From: Pelargonium cotyledonis
Lineage: Eukaryota; Streptophyta; Magnoliopsida; Geraniales; Geraniaceae
Reading direction: 5' to 3'
DNA length: 22,295 bases
Assembly: GCA_036897625.1 (NCBI GenBank)
Contig: JAYMTA010001027.1
Coordinates: forward strand, 1 to 22,295
The translations under genes and the position numbers were made by a program. Of the stretch, positions 1 to 9,354 are shown piece after piece. The notes below the pieces were generated by a model, which had not been told where the DNA came from, ran no database searches, and saw nothing but the letters and a program-made list of their open reading frames with translations. Positions within the stretch are counted from its first letter, which is position 1. The number at the start of each line of letters is the position of its first letter.

Positions 1-91
1 GGGCCCCCACCCCGCCGCCGCTGACCGGCGGCGACTCGGAGCCCGAGTAGACGCCGGGAGAGCCGGACACAGTGCTCTCCTTGTCTTCCAT
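1..91 (-). CDS. Partial N-terminus of a GC-rich minus-strand gene
   Basis: Reading the minus strand from the ATG at 91-89 gives 30 open codons up to the window edge, starting MEDKESTVSGSPGVYSGSES and continuing with Pro, Ser and a Gly run. The GC content jumps sharply compared with the AT-rich DNA beside it, and the 60 bases upstream of the ATG are pyrimidine-rich on the coding strand, as plant 5' leaders often are. The Ser/Gly/Pro low-complexity start resembles the disordered N-termini of plant nuclear regulators such as AT-hook (AHL) proteins, but no domain is visible and I cannot assign a family. The rest of the gene lies outside the window. No competing upstream in-frame ATG was noticed. 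Confidence 0.55.
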   Translation of the reverse strand, partial: MEDKESTVSGSPGVYSGSESPPVSGGGVGA

Positions 92-1300
92 TTGGAGAGG
101 AAGTGAGGGAAGCTGAGGAGTTTGAACTAAAGAGAGTGGCTGCAAATGGCGCCAGAAGTGGAAGGTTTTGAGTTTGTGGGCTTTTTTTTGGTAACTGAAA
201 TTATGAGATTGAATGGAAGTTGCCTCCATTAACGGTGGAAAAGGACTGTCTTTTTGTCTGGTCTCCATTCTCTTTGCTCCTGTGACAGTATCTTTATCCT
301 TATGCCCAAATTACCCTTCCTAATGAAATTTATGACTTTGACCAAAATTATTCCATTGACTTAGTAGTCCAAATCTTAATTTTCTTATTTCACACCCACC
401 AAATATGGAAGAGTAGAAATATATGAGAAGCACACATACATGTATAGGGAAAGCTACCAGAGTAGTTGGAGTTTGGCAAAATAAAGCGGGAAATGTAAGA
501 GGATGACGAACAAGACTACGACCAATAATTTGATGGGAAAGCTACACAACCGGTTTTATCTCATCACACTTATCACTATTCAAAATAAGTAAAACCAAAC
601 TATAACTATCAGACATGACGAAGAGAACAACTAACGGTAACAAAGCATTACAAGCACACACAACATACTCAAGAGACCAAGAAGCCTGAAGACATCCTAA
701 CAGACACCCACCAAAAGAACATAAATTATCAACAAATGTGTAAGCTTTACATAAATATGTACATAAATTATCATTTTTTTTATACAGATTAGATCTTGAA
801 CTATCTTCAGCTAAAGTATGCTTGTGTTATACCCTTTATGCAAAATCTGTGTCTGCTATTGGTAGTCTGGTAATTGGTACTCAGTACCTTACTCATAAAA
901 AATACCGAGTAATTAAAAGAATATTAGAAAAATCCAATAATAAATCTGCAAATATAAAAGAAAGATAACCTACAATTATATAAATGCAGTATATTGTTTA
1001 GTGCTCTAATAATGTTCTATAATTAGTGAGTTAGTTAAAACATACTATGGGGGTTCAAAAAGTAAATATACAACATTAGAAATCCCAATTAGTATCAGTA
1101 GAGTATAAACAATTGTATAAGACGAAAAAGTACAGTGTTTGCTCTTTCCCAAGTCATGTCTATTGTCTCTTTATCAGATTGGAAAATGGCATAAAACATA
1201 GCTTAAAACAATTTGCCCAACTTCAGTCATGGATAAGGACTATGTATATTTAAGTTTATCTGTAATAGGCAACTACAAAAAGCTAATTAGACATTGGTTG
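92..1300. other. Upstream region of the left-edge gene; no gene seen
   Basis: This AT-rich stretch follows the start codon of the minus-strand gene at 1-91, so it should hold that gene's leader and promoter. The first 100 bases are pyrimidine-rich on the minus strand. No convincing TATA box, ORF or RNA gene was found. Confidence 0.4.
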
Positions 1301-1312
1301 ACAAATATATAT

Positions 1313-1430
1313 TAGGGCGGGTTAATCTCAATCCATTTAAACGTGTTGACGGTGTCATATCATGTTCGTGTCAATATAATTGATCCATTTAATCGTAAAT
1401 TAAACTTTCAACACGACACAAATGATCACC
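1313..1430. repeat. Possible dispersed plant repeat fragment
   Basis: The stretch contains gggcgggttaatctcaatcc, then gtgttgacggtgtc, and ends with caacacgacac. Similar CGTGTCGTGTTGACC-like tracts are scattered through many angiosperm genomes as pieces of decayed non-autonomous elements. Boundaries and family cannot be fixed from this one copy. Confidence 0.3.
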
Positions 1431-1646
1431 TCTAACTTGGACCATGCATGACCAATGCATTATAAAGTACATTACTTGTCAACTTACTGGAATGTTGATC
1501 ACTGGTACGGTACGTCTAAGCGCTGCATGATCACATCAGGCTGCCATGAAAGGTTGTTGAGATCTACATGTAGTATCGTGAAAGGTTAATTAAATGACTG
1601 TCCTTTGCAAAAGAATAGAAAATGATAATGACAAAGCTAAGTTATT

Positions 1647-1952
1647 TCATATTTGTGACATTGACATTCTGGATTTGATGAAAGATAACGAAATATCTTG
1701 AATTGAATAAAGAATGTGAGTTCTTAGTCTTCCATATGGGTGGTCTCTGGGCAGCTCTAATCTATGAACATTAGGAGTCACCGATGTTTGGCCATCTCTC
1801 TTTCCAAACGTTCTTCCACTACTGGGGTTCCAACAAGAGGTTTTGCCACAAGAACAGTTTAGCAAATTCTTAAATATACTCTTAATTTCAAATAATTTTA
1901 CCAAACAATCTGTTTTGCCCCTTAAACTTCCTTCTATACGTAGGTTTACCAA
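1647..1952 (-). other. Coding-like open tract of unknown identity
   Basis: The minus strand is open here for about 100 codons. The middle part, roughly 1716-1860, reads CSCGKTSCWNPSSGRTFGKR and then a Val-Thr-Pro, His, Arg, Asp-His-Pro-Tyr-Gly rich stretch, with a more protein-like composition and higher GC than its surroundings. The annotated start is not a convincing initiator, and the 3' part drifts into AT-rich sequence. It could be a single exon of an unrecognised gene, a gene fragment or a transposon relic, or chance. No family is recognised. Confidence 0.2.
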
Positions 1953-3300
1953 ACAGAGTTTTTATTCCTTATAGAAATTTTACCTCATTTTAGCTACTTT
2001 TACATACATTTTACTTCTATACATATTTGAATAGACAACCCAAATAAGGCCTAAGGGCAGAGGTTCTATACTCAAGTCAAGCTGGACATGTAATATAACT
2101 CCAATTCCACTATAGATCGATGTTAGTAGAAAAGCAACCAATATGGTGGTAGGTGAAGGAGAGAGCATATAATTTACTAAGCAAAACATTCAAAAATTCT
2201 TTTTTAAAGTCATAGGTAAATAACAAGATTCAGAATTATTGATAAATCTTCTTAATATCTAAAACAAATCCATTATCTCAAAGCCAAAACTACAAAAAGA
2301 AGTAAAAGAAATAGCATGCTTTCAACTGAAGTGTACTAAAATTCAATCATGTATATTCACCACCATTTTCCTATTTCTTATGGTTTTCTTCTTATCTTTT
2401 TGCTAGCAGGCTTACATAAAATATATATAAATTGTTTCATGTAAAGATAAGCCAATGCCAAAAAGGGAGATTCCCAAGTGATGAGCATGTGGGTTTAAGG
2501 AGTTCCAAGATTACTAGTAGTATTTAATCAATATTTTCCTCACCTAAACAGATCAATGTGACTAACATTAAACAAAACTAGAAATTTGGGTTTCCAATAC
2601 ATGTCTTGGTAAAAGGAATAGCTTCAATTACACTCACTCTAAGCACCTTGTTTTGACCCAACAAATTAAGCAGTAAGAAAAAATGGAGACCAATATGACT
2701 AGAGTGTTTGTTGTGACTTGAAAGAGGGGGTGGGCTGCGGGGGACCATCCTATGGTTTTGATTTTATCAAGAGCCAAATAAATGAGCAAGCAAGAAATAA
2801 TTCAAATAAAGCTGCAGAGTAATTATTAAAATAAGTCTATACTCTATAGAGCCACAACCATTTTCAGCTTCTCTCCATGAGGGTTTAATATACTAATACT
2901 CACATTCCTGGCTTGTTCATTAATCTTCATTTATTTGTTTTGTTTCTTTTGAGCAGAAGCTTATTCACAAATTAATTACATATCTTTTGAACACAACCAG
3001 CCAGCTGGTTTACTTGTGCATATATAAAGAAAAAAATCGTATTTCAAAGCATTTACTCTTCTTTTTGAAAAGGGTTCTGCTATCTCAGAGTTGGGTAATG
3101 CTGAACCAACTGGATAACCATAACTTACCCTGATAAAAAAAATACAGACAGGCCATACCAGACTGTGCATTGATATAGAATGACAATTTTTTTACCATTC
3201 AATCCTTCCATAAGGCCCCAGACAGATAAAAGTATTAAGTATATTACTTTTTTTCATAACTGTATTATATTTCCTATATATTTTCTTTTATCATTCTATC
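1953..3300. other. Intergenic DNA without recognisable gene
   Basis: AT-rich sequence with only short open frames on both strands (for example minus-strand frames at 1980-2189 and 2976-3170) of hydrophobic, low-complexity composition and with no recognisable domain. No tRNA, CRISPR or clear transposon end was seen. Confidence 0.4.
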
Positions 3301-3307
3301 AATGTTG

Positions 3308-3400
3308 CCTTGTGACTTTGAGGTTGCTAGTTCGGGTCAAGGAAATTACCCATGTGACCCTGAAAAAAAAAAAAAACAAGAGGTAAGGCTACATACAAAA
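3308..3400 (+). mobile_element. Degenerate tRNA-derived SINE (Au-like) relic
   Basis: The sequence gaggttgctagttcgggtca resembles the B-box region of tRNA-derived SINEs (consensus GGTTCGANTCC). After an A-rich tract it is followed by agaggtaaggctacatac, which resembles the GGTAAGGCTGCGTAC part of plant Au-type SINEs. The spacing is altered by the poly(A) run at 3363-3376, and the second motif is echoed once more at 3408-3427. There is no clear A box or target-site duplication, so this is a truncated, old copy at best. Confidence 0.35.
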
Positions 3401-3429
3401 AAGAAGAAGAGGTAATGCTACATACATAG

Positions 3430-3806
3430 ATTAACATTCATAAGTCAGGGAATGTTAGTATATTGGTCCATATTTCACTTGTCGTTCCTATACGGAATGC
3501 AGATATGACGACAACGAAGAGTTGCTCAAAAAAGGGGAAAAAAGACGAGAACAAAGACAAATCGCAGAAATGACAGACAAAGAGTTTATCATAAAAGAAA
3601 AGAGAGAGATGACAAGAACAAAGACAATATCAGGCATAAATCAGAAGGAGAGTTTGTTAGTATTGCCGATTAGGGGATGACTATTCTTAAGTAACACATG
3701 GTGCTTAACGTCATGAATGACAACCACATATAAGCAAACAAAGCACAAAAAAAGACTATATAAGAAAAAAATTGCCAAAAATATATTATGCAATACAACA
3801 TAATGC
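3430..3806. other. Intergenic DNA; A-rich, no gene seen
   Basis: Purine-rich and AT-rich DNA leading into the tandem duplication that starts near 3807. The open frames here are short and low in complexity. Confidence 0.35.
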
Positions 3807-4708
3807 AGCAGGGACAATGCCTCCAAACGAAAAAAAAACAGCAAAAATCTGATTCTGAAATTCAACAAGAGCTATAGGAAAAGAACACAGATTCTGCCAC
3901 ATGTAAGCAGAAAAGGAATCTAGTCATTTAGGTAGCTTTCTTCCATTGTACTCATACAATTTAACGAAATTATTGTTTGAAAGCTTACAAGTAGAACCAC
4001 AATATACTATCATAACACAATTTAAGAATTAATTAAAGATTATATACTATAACAGCACTTCACAATGCATTCTTGTCGCCAAACACTTATTGATGCATCC
4101 AATGACTTCAAGCTGAATGCACTTATGCACCAGAATATGATTATACAGAATCAAGTTAGTCCAATAATACTTTATTTGAACAATGACCAACAATTTCATG
4201 TCTACAATTACAAACAATAATTGACCATACTTGCACATTGTCAAACATTTTACCTTAAGTACACACCGTCTGGTTCATCACTGATCACTAGTAGTTCTGA
4301 ACGATTTCAAAAACTCATCTGCACAGAAGGCACCGCAAACCTCAAATTGGTACACATTGTAGTTATAATTTAGTAGCTGCACAAATAAATTTCGTATCGT
4401 TCATCAAAACTAGTAGCACGTAGGAAGCAATCACCTAAAGTCGTGCTTGGTTCCTGAGGAAACAAGATAGATGATAGAAAATGCTGGAATCTAAATAGTA
4501 GATTAATAAAGCACACATTTACCATATAGGCGTGAAAATTCAAGTAAATGATTGATCATGATCGATCAAACAATGTAGTGATATAAGCAACGAAAACGCT
4601 ACTCAGGAAACCCTAATTGCGCAATGGCAAACCCAGAGAGAGTGAGGAAGAAGATGGCGATTGCCAAGTGATACAAGCTCCTCCGACGTGTCAGTGAAAC
4701 TGGATGTT
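3807..4708. repeat. Tandem duplication of about 0.89 kb, copy A
   Basis: Copy A runs from agcagggacaatgcctccaa to a conserved tgtcagtgaaactggatgtt and is matched along its whole length by 4714-5597, with many substitutions and small indels. Shared blocks include aaaatctgattctgaaatt, gaaattattgtttgaaagct, atcataacacaatttaag, cttcacaatgcattc and ttgatgcatcc. Near its right end it holds a telo-box (aaaccctaa at 4611-4619) and the ATG at 4623 of a 15-codon ORF (MANPERVRKKMAIAK, then TGA). The in-frame TGA replaces the readable codons of copy B, so this copy looks degenerate. Confidence 0.75.
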
Positions 4709-4713
4709 TGCGG

Positions 4714-5597
4714 AGCAAGGACAATGCATCCAAACAAAAAACAACAAAAATCTGATTCTGAAATTAAAAAAGAATCATAGGAAAAGAACATAGATTCTGC
4801 CACATGCAATTTATTCATTTAGGTAGCTTTCATTCCACTGTACTCATATATTTTATCGAAATTATTGTTTGAAAGCTTAGTAGAAACTCAGTATATTATC
4901 ATAACACAATTTAAGTAATTAAAGATAGCATACATACCAGTACTTCACAATGCATTCCACAATTCCTGTGCTTAGACCAGTTGTTGCCAAGCACTTATTG
5001 ATGCATCCGATGTTCCCAAGCTGCAAGCACCAGAATACAATTATACAGAATCAAGTGAATCCAATTGTGATTTGTTTAAACAACAATGACGAACAATTTC
5101 ATATCTACAATTAGAAACAATAATTGATCAGACTTGCACATCATCAAACATTTTACCTTTAGTACACATCATCAGCTCCATCACTGATCGCTTACAGTTC
5201 TAAACCATTTCAAAACTCGTAGATTGGTACTAATTTAGTTGCTGAACAAATAAATTTCATATCGTTCATCAAAAATAGTAGCTCGTAAGCAACAATCAAC
5301 TAACACAGTGCTTGGTTCCCGAGAAAATGAGATAAATGATAGAAAATGCTGGAATTGCATACAGCATCAAAGTATAGAATCTAAAAAAAAGCACTCAATT
5401 ACCATATAGCTAGGCATGAGAGTTCAAGTAAACGATTGATCGATCAATGTAGTAATATAGGAAACGACTAATGCTATAAACGAAACCCTAATTGCGTGCA
5501 ATGGCAAAACCAGAGAGAGTGAAGAAGAAGAAGAAGAAGAAGATGGCGGTTGCCGCGATTTTGAAGCTTCTCCGACGTGTCAGTGAAACTGGATGTT
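4714..5597. repeat. Tandem duplication of about 0.89 kb, copy B
   Basis: The second unit begins with agcaaggacaatgcatcc directly after the end of copy A and ends at cagtgaaactggatgtt. The offset between matching blocks drifts from 907 to 878 bp, showing several indels. On the minus strand a segment near 5020-4947 is bounded by TTGCAG and GTATGT, which look like splice acceptor and donor, with an open frame between; copy A lacks part of it and the donor. This hints that the unit may be a duplicated small transcribed locus, but no product can be assigned. Confidence 0.75.
5482..5490 (+). promoter_or_regulatory. Telo-box (AAACCCTA) beside a short ORF
   Basis: gaaaccctaattgcg lies just before the ATG at 5501 and is conserved in copy A (4611-4619). 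Telo-boxes are typical of promoters and leaders of plant growth and translation genes and work in either orientation. TGGGCC/GGGCCC-type site II motifs at about 5632-5652 lie on the far side, so the telo-box plus site II pair would also suit a minus-strand promoter. Confidence 0.4.
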
Positions 5598-5746
5598 CAT
5601 GGAGATCTCTAATGTCCGTTGCATACGTTGGTGGGCCTGGGCCTCATCGGGCCCAATATTTGACTAGACTGACCAAGACAAGCCCAACCCATATCATATA
5701 CGGAGTAATAAATATTATATTAAAAAACGACAAATTTAAATTTTAA
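5501..5746 (+). CDS. Short lysine-rich ORF, doubtful
   Basis: An 81-codon ORF starts at the ATG at 5501. It begins MAKPERV, then seven lysines from an AAG microsatellite, then MAVAAILKLLRRVSETGCSW. The first 32 codons are matched in copy A, where a TGA interrupts them. The tail after about 5600 lies outside the repeat and runs through GGGCCT/GGGCCC promoter-like DNA, so it is probably not conserved coding sequence. The basic, hydrophobic start could be the first exon of a lost gene with an organelle-targeting peptide. Equally, on the minus strand this tract is a CTTCTTCTT pyrimidine-rich leader. I recognise no family. Confidence 0.2.
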   Translation: MAKPERVKKKKKKKMAVAAILKLLRRVSETGCSWRSLMSVAYVGGPGPHRAQYLTRLTKTSPTHIIYGVINIILKNDKFKF

Positions 5747-6640
5747 ATCATTATTTCTTTTTCGGACTGTAAAGTTTCTGAATCACAAACGTTTTTCAGT
5801 CGTTATAACCAACTGTGTCACTACTTTTGAATATTTTTTAAGTATAAACCATGAGATTCATGAGCGGACCTGTAAACTTACAGTTGGGCGACAAAATTTT
5901 TTTTACCAAATTTTAACGCAACTGCATTTTCTAAACTCGAACTCAAAATCTCATGTTAAGCTGGAACAACTCTTTATCAGTTGATAGATGCGCATGGTGG
6001 TACTACCTTTGAGTTTTACTTCATTATGTTAAAATTCTTAAGATAGAGACCGCTAAATAAGTTTTCTTTGTTAATTACAAAACTTTCCCTCCAATGCTTT
6101 GTAAAATATACTCTTTATAGAATTTGATCACCTAACCAAAAAATATAAGAAATACAAAGTTGGATGGGCCAAAGAATGTAATTTTTAATCGTAAATAAAG
6201 TGAAAAGGAAGGCTCGACCGAGACCCTCCACCTATCATAATTTCAAATCATGTTCATTTGAGCTTTTATTATTTGAGAAATGGACATTTATTATTAAATG
6301 TCACATATTTATCAATAATTTTTTTTAAGATGTACTTTATTAAACAAATAAATTGTTTTTAACTATTCATAATTGTTTAATTACCGACATATCTGACTAC
6401 AAAGCAAAGGTAGTAGGTGACTGACTTTTTCCTTTTAAATTTACAATACAAGAGAATGTTACAAATCTAATATTTAGTAAACCATATATCTAAGCTATGA
6501 CCATTTATATACATGCAAATGTGTGAGTATTTTGCTTATATAGTCAAGTACACAATCACAAGTTTCATGCCATCTAATTCAATTAACTATACAATATAAT
6601 AATATTGTTCATCATACTCCTAGATTTAAACCATTACAAG
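5747..6640. other. Intergenic DNA; no gene seen
   Basis: AT-rich, with stop codons in all frames. The block at 5925-5995 (actcgaactcaaaatctcat and the following cagttgatagatgcgcatgg) has the look of scattered plant repeat debris, but no ends or coding remnants are visible. Confidence 0.35.
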
Positions 6641-7100
6641 AGCTTAGATACCAACTGATGAAAATCAGGCACCAAACTTATTGTTATAATACCATTCATT
6701 ACGAAATTGTGGCACATAAGCTAATAATTCCAATGTCACAAGGCACAACAAATTTTTCTTCAAATATCGATAATTGTGAAATTATGGACAAAATAAAAGT
6801 AATTCATAAAACATTCATTGACATAGATAAATAATATACGTAGTTCAATAACTTGTTTACGTGCCCAAACTGCACTTCACTTTTATTACAATTCAGTTGG
6901 TACGATAATACGATTTATCAACTCTAGAGAATGAATTTTCTCAATCGCTATAAGATTCACTCAAACAGGAAACAAGCTCTTTGCCTCTTTTTGTGTATGA
7001 GCTTACTATATTTTTATATCTCTCGATTGGCAATCCTCGTGTGCCGGCCTACTCTTCATGAAATGTCCACTTCATCACAAATATAGATATTTATTGGAGA
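6636..7100 (-). mobile_element. Possible decayed LTR end with primer-binding site
   Basis: Read on the minus strand, 6660-6640 gives TCAGTTGGTATCTAAGCTC. That is close to the TTGGTATCAGAGC initiator-Met primer-binding site that follows the 5' LTR of many plant Ty1/copia-type elements. The presumptive LTR would extend to higher coordinates (to about 7100). No matching second LTR or gag/pol frame is present in the window, so this would be a fragment. The right border is a guess. Confidence 0.28.
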
Positions 7101-7552
7101 CAAATAGACACGAGGTTAAAGCTTAATGACTTGTCCCTTTTAAAATAAGAGTAACGAAGTTTCGTGTTCGTTAAAGGGGAATTAGCAAGCTTAGCTCCCA
7201 TTTTTCTTAATTATTAGTAGACCTTGTTCGAACTATGTCAATTGGAGCGGAGTTCGTGTGTGATGTCTTGATGATGTTGCAATATTATGCGCATTGCTTG
7301 GCTTGAGGATGTACGAAGAAGGATTTGGTTAAACTGAATATTGGTGAGGATAACTAAGGGAAAATTGAGACAAGCTTCCAAAGGGGGAAGTGACCTAGAA
7401 CACTAAAGAGATATGCCTTATAGGTTCTACATGGATTCTTGGAAGTGTGTATTGTCATGATTGTTTAGTTTCGAAATTTAAGAATGAGATTTATTTTGAC
7501 AAAAAAAAAATGATGTAAATCGGTAAATTGTGAGTCGAACGCTAAGGGAATA
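7101..7552. other. Intergenic DNA before RNase H-like relic
   Basis: No long open frame. It may be decayed sequence of the same retroelement as the RNase H-like fragment that follows, but no domain can be read. Confidence 0.3.
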
Positions 7553-7735
7553 GTGAATATCATTTTTTTAAGAAAATGTAAGGAATGTGTTGGCAAATTT
7601 AATAAATGGTACTTTTTTTCTTCAAGATTCATAAGAAATATGGATTGCGTTGTGAATCCGAGCTACGTGTATCGTGTAGGAAATAGGATTGTGGATGACC
7701 TCACACGAATAGGAATCATGATGCATGATCAATGA
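7553..7735 (+). pseudogene. Fragment of LINE-type RNase H-like domain
   Basis: The frame ends with PSYVYRVGNRIVDDLTRIG. This fits the C-terminal signature of plant RVT_3/RNase H-like domains found at the end of non-LTR retrotransposons and their domesticated relatives (H-V-Y-R-E-G-N-x-x-A-D-x-L-A-x-x-G). The usual E and A residues of that signature are replaced by V, and only about 40 residues match. There is no proper ATG, and the upstream part of the frame is not recognisable. A decayed insertion is the best reading; chance resemblance is possible. Confidence 0.4.
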
Positions 7736-8280
7736 GTGATGCCATCCTTTTTTATTTAATTTCAACTTTCAACTATTTTAGCTAATATAACGATTGATAA
7801 TGCTCATTTTAACAAATATTATCTTTTTTATTCAATTTCAAACTGATGCGTAACGCTCACTCATTCAGTTTCTAAAATAAACCTAATTCAGTTTTACCTA
7901 TTTTTGTTTTTCCTGAAGAAAATACGACACTAACTATCAAGCAACACATTATTATCGACAAAACCGAGAAATTAACCACAAGCACGAAACCATCCTACAC
8001 ATGACTAGTTAGTTTTGTTTTCTTGCCGAGAATCTCTTATGCGCAACAAAGCAGCGTGCCGGCCTGCGTCCCGTTCCGCTAGCCGCATATCCACTGTAAA
8101 ACTACTGGCTCTTTCACATTCATTAGGGACAGTTTTCGATTAAATTGACATTAAATTAGAAGTATATACCCAACAAAATCCTCAACTCCAAATCCTCCTG
8201 AGCCACAAAAAACCATAACAGCACACCAAATTCATCAACTCATGGAACATTCTCCGCCAAACAAAACTCGATATTAACTG
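7736..8280. other. Intergenic DNA upstream of the DUF668 gene
   Basis: AT-rich, with one GC-richer island at 8050-8095 (around gtgccggcctgcgtcccg). No ORF or element could be named. Confidence 0.35.
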
Positions 8281-8309
8281 GTAATTGACATTACCAATGT
8301 CATTTCAAC

Positions 8310-8384
8310 ATGTGGAACCAAAAAAAACGACAGCGTCGTTGCCAACTCTAAGATTGTTACAACTACGAGGTCGTTTTGGCGTAT
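8310..8384 (+). promoter_or_regulatory. Proximal promoter motifs of the DUF668 gene
   Basis: Just upstream of the TATA box lie aacgacagcgtcgtt, a near-palindrome, and a related acgaggtcgttttgg. Such ACGAC/GTCGTT motifs recur in plant core promoters. Their binding factor is not identified here. Confidence 0.3.
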
Positions 8385-8415
8385 TCCTGTCGACAACAAT
8401 CCACTTCGTGGGGTC

Positions 8416-8431
8416 TATATATATATATAAA
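8416..8431 (+). promoter_or_regulatory. TATA box of the DUF668 gene
   Basis: tatatatatatataaaag is a strong TATA element. Transcription would be expected to start about 25-35 bp downstream, near 8450-8460, which leaves a pyrimidine-rich leader (ttcttcatcttcttctcctt near 8641) before the intron donor at 8726. Confidence 0.65.
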
Positions 8432-8725
8432 AGCTCACTTCACAAGCCAAGAACAGAAGCTGCGAAACCCAGACCGGCTCAGACCGTTTTTTTTTTAAAA
8501 TCCGCATTTTCGCGTTTACGGTTTGGCCGATTTCCGACCTGTCGTTTTGTGTCTTCCCAATCCGGCTTATCCTGTGGATTTGCGGTCGGGGCTATTTTAC
8601 GCCGAGTGTGCGCACTATAATTCTCTCAGCTCGCTTCACGTTTCTTCATCTTCTTCTCCTTGTTCTTCTTTTTCAGATTGCTCAATGCAGCTTCGGATTG
8701 GAGTGCTCTTTGCATTGCATCGACG

Positions 8726-9276
8726 GTATGTTCCGGACTTTGCTTCGCTGTGTTATATTCGTGGTTTTGAGAAAGTGAGAGAAGTTTAGTGTAATGTTCT
8801 GTTTGGTTGCTGAGAAAGTGTGGGAAAAGTTGAGATTAGGGATTGAGAAAGAGGAAAGTGAAGGCATGAACTTCATTTCACGCATTTGGTTTAGCTTAGT
8901 AGATGGCAAAGAAAGTTAAAATCAAAATTATAGATTCCTTTGGGTTTTCTGGGTCCCTAAACAAACTGAAATTTTGGATCAGGATTCGAAGAATTGGTCA
9001 TAAAATTCAGCTAAAAATTGATATTTTCTTCTGCTGAGACGATTCAACGTTTAAATTATTGTTACTTGTGTATGTTTTGTCCTTATTTTATTATTATTCG
9101 AAATTTAGAAACATTATTTTTTTTTTTCCTGCTATGTTCTCTTGTCAGTTTATGGGTCATTCTCTACAGTTGACCTTGAAAATGTGGAATTATTTGGTGC
9201 TCAGTATTCATGATTTGCTCTTTTTTTTTGTGAATATAGTATTTGATATGTATGTCCATTTTTTTTATAATTTCAG
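8726..9276 (+). other. 5'-UTR intron of the DUF668 gene
   Basis: The donor CGACG|GTATGT at 8725/8726 and the acceptor TATAATTTCAG|GCC at 9276/9277 are canonical. The 551-bp interval is T-rich, with many T runs, as expected for a plant intron. Splicing removes several short upstream frames and joins the leader to an exon whose first useful ATG is at 9355. Prediction rests on sequence signals only. Confidence 0.6.
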
Positions 9277-9354
9277 GCCAGAGCAGGAATTGGGTTATGT
9301 ATTGAGATTTTTCTGCTAAGGTGTTGTTCGTAGTTTAGAGTTTAGACAGTTTTG

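Noticed and set aside
3308..3400. Functional tRNA gene around ggttgctagttcgggtca
   Set aside because: Only a B-box-like motif is present; there is no A box, acceptor stem or anticodon arm.
8285..8789. Plus-strand open frames upstream of the DUF668 gene
   Set aside because: They cross the TATA box, leader and intron donor and have no domain; the leader explains them.
9059..9319. 86-codon hydrophobic frame before the DUF668 ATG
   Set aside because: It is T-rich intron sequence, crosses the predicted splice acceptor and lacks a proper ATG context.
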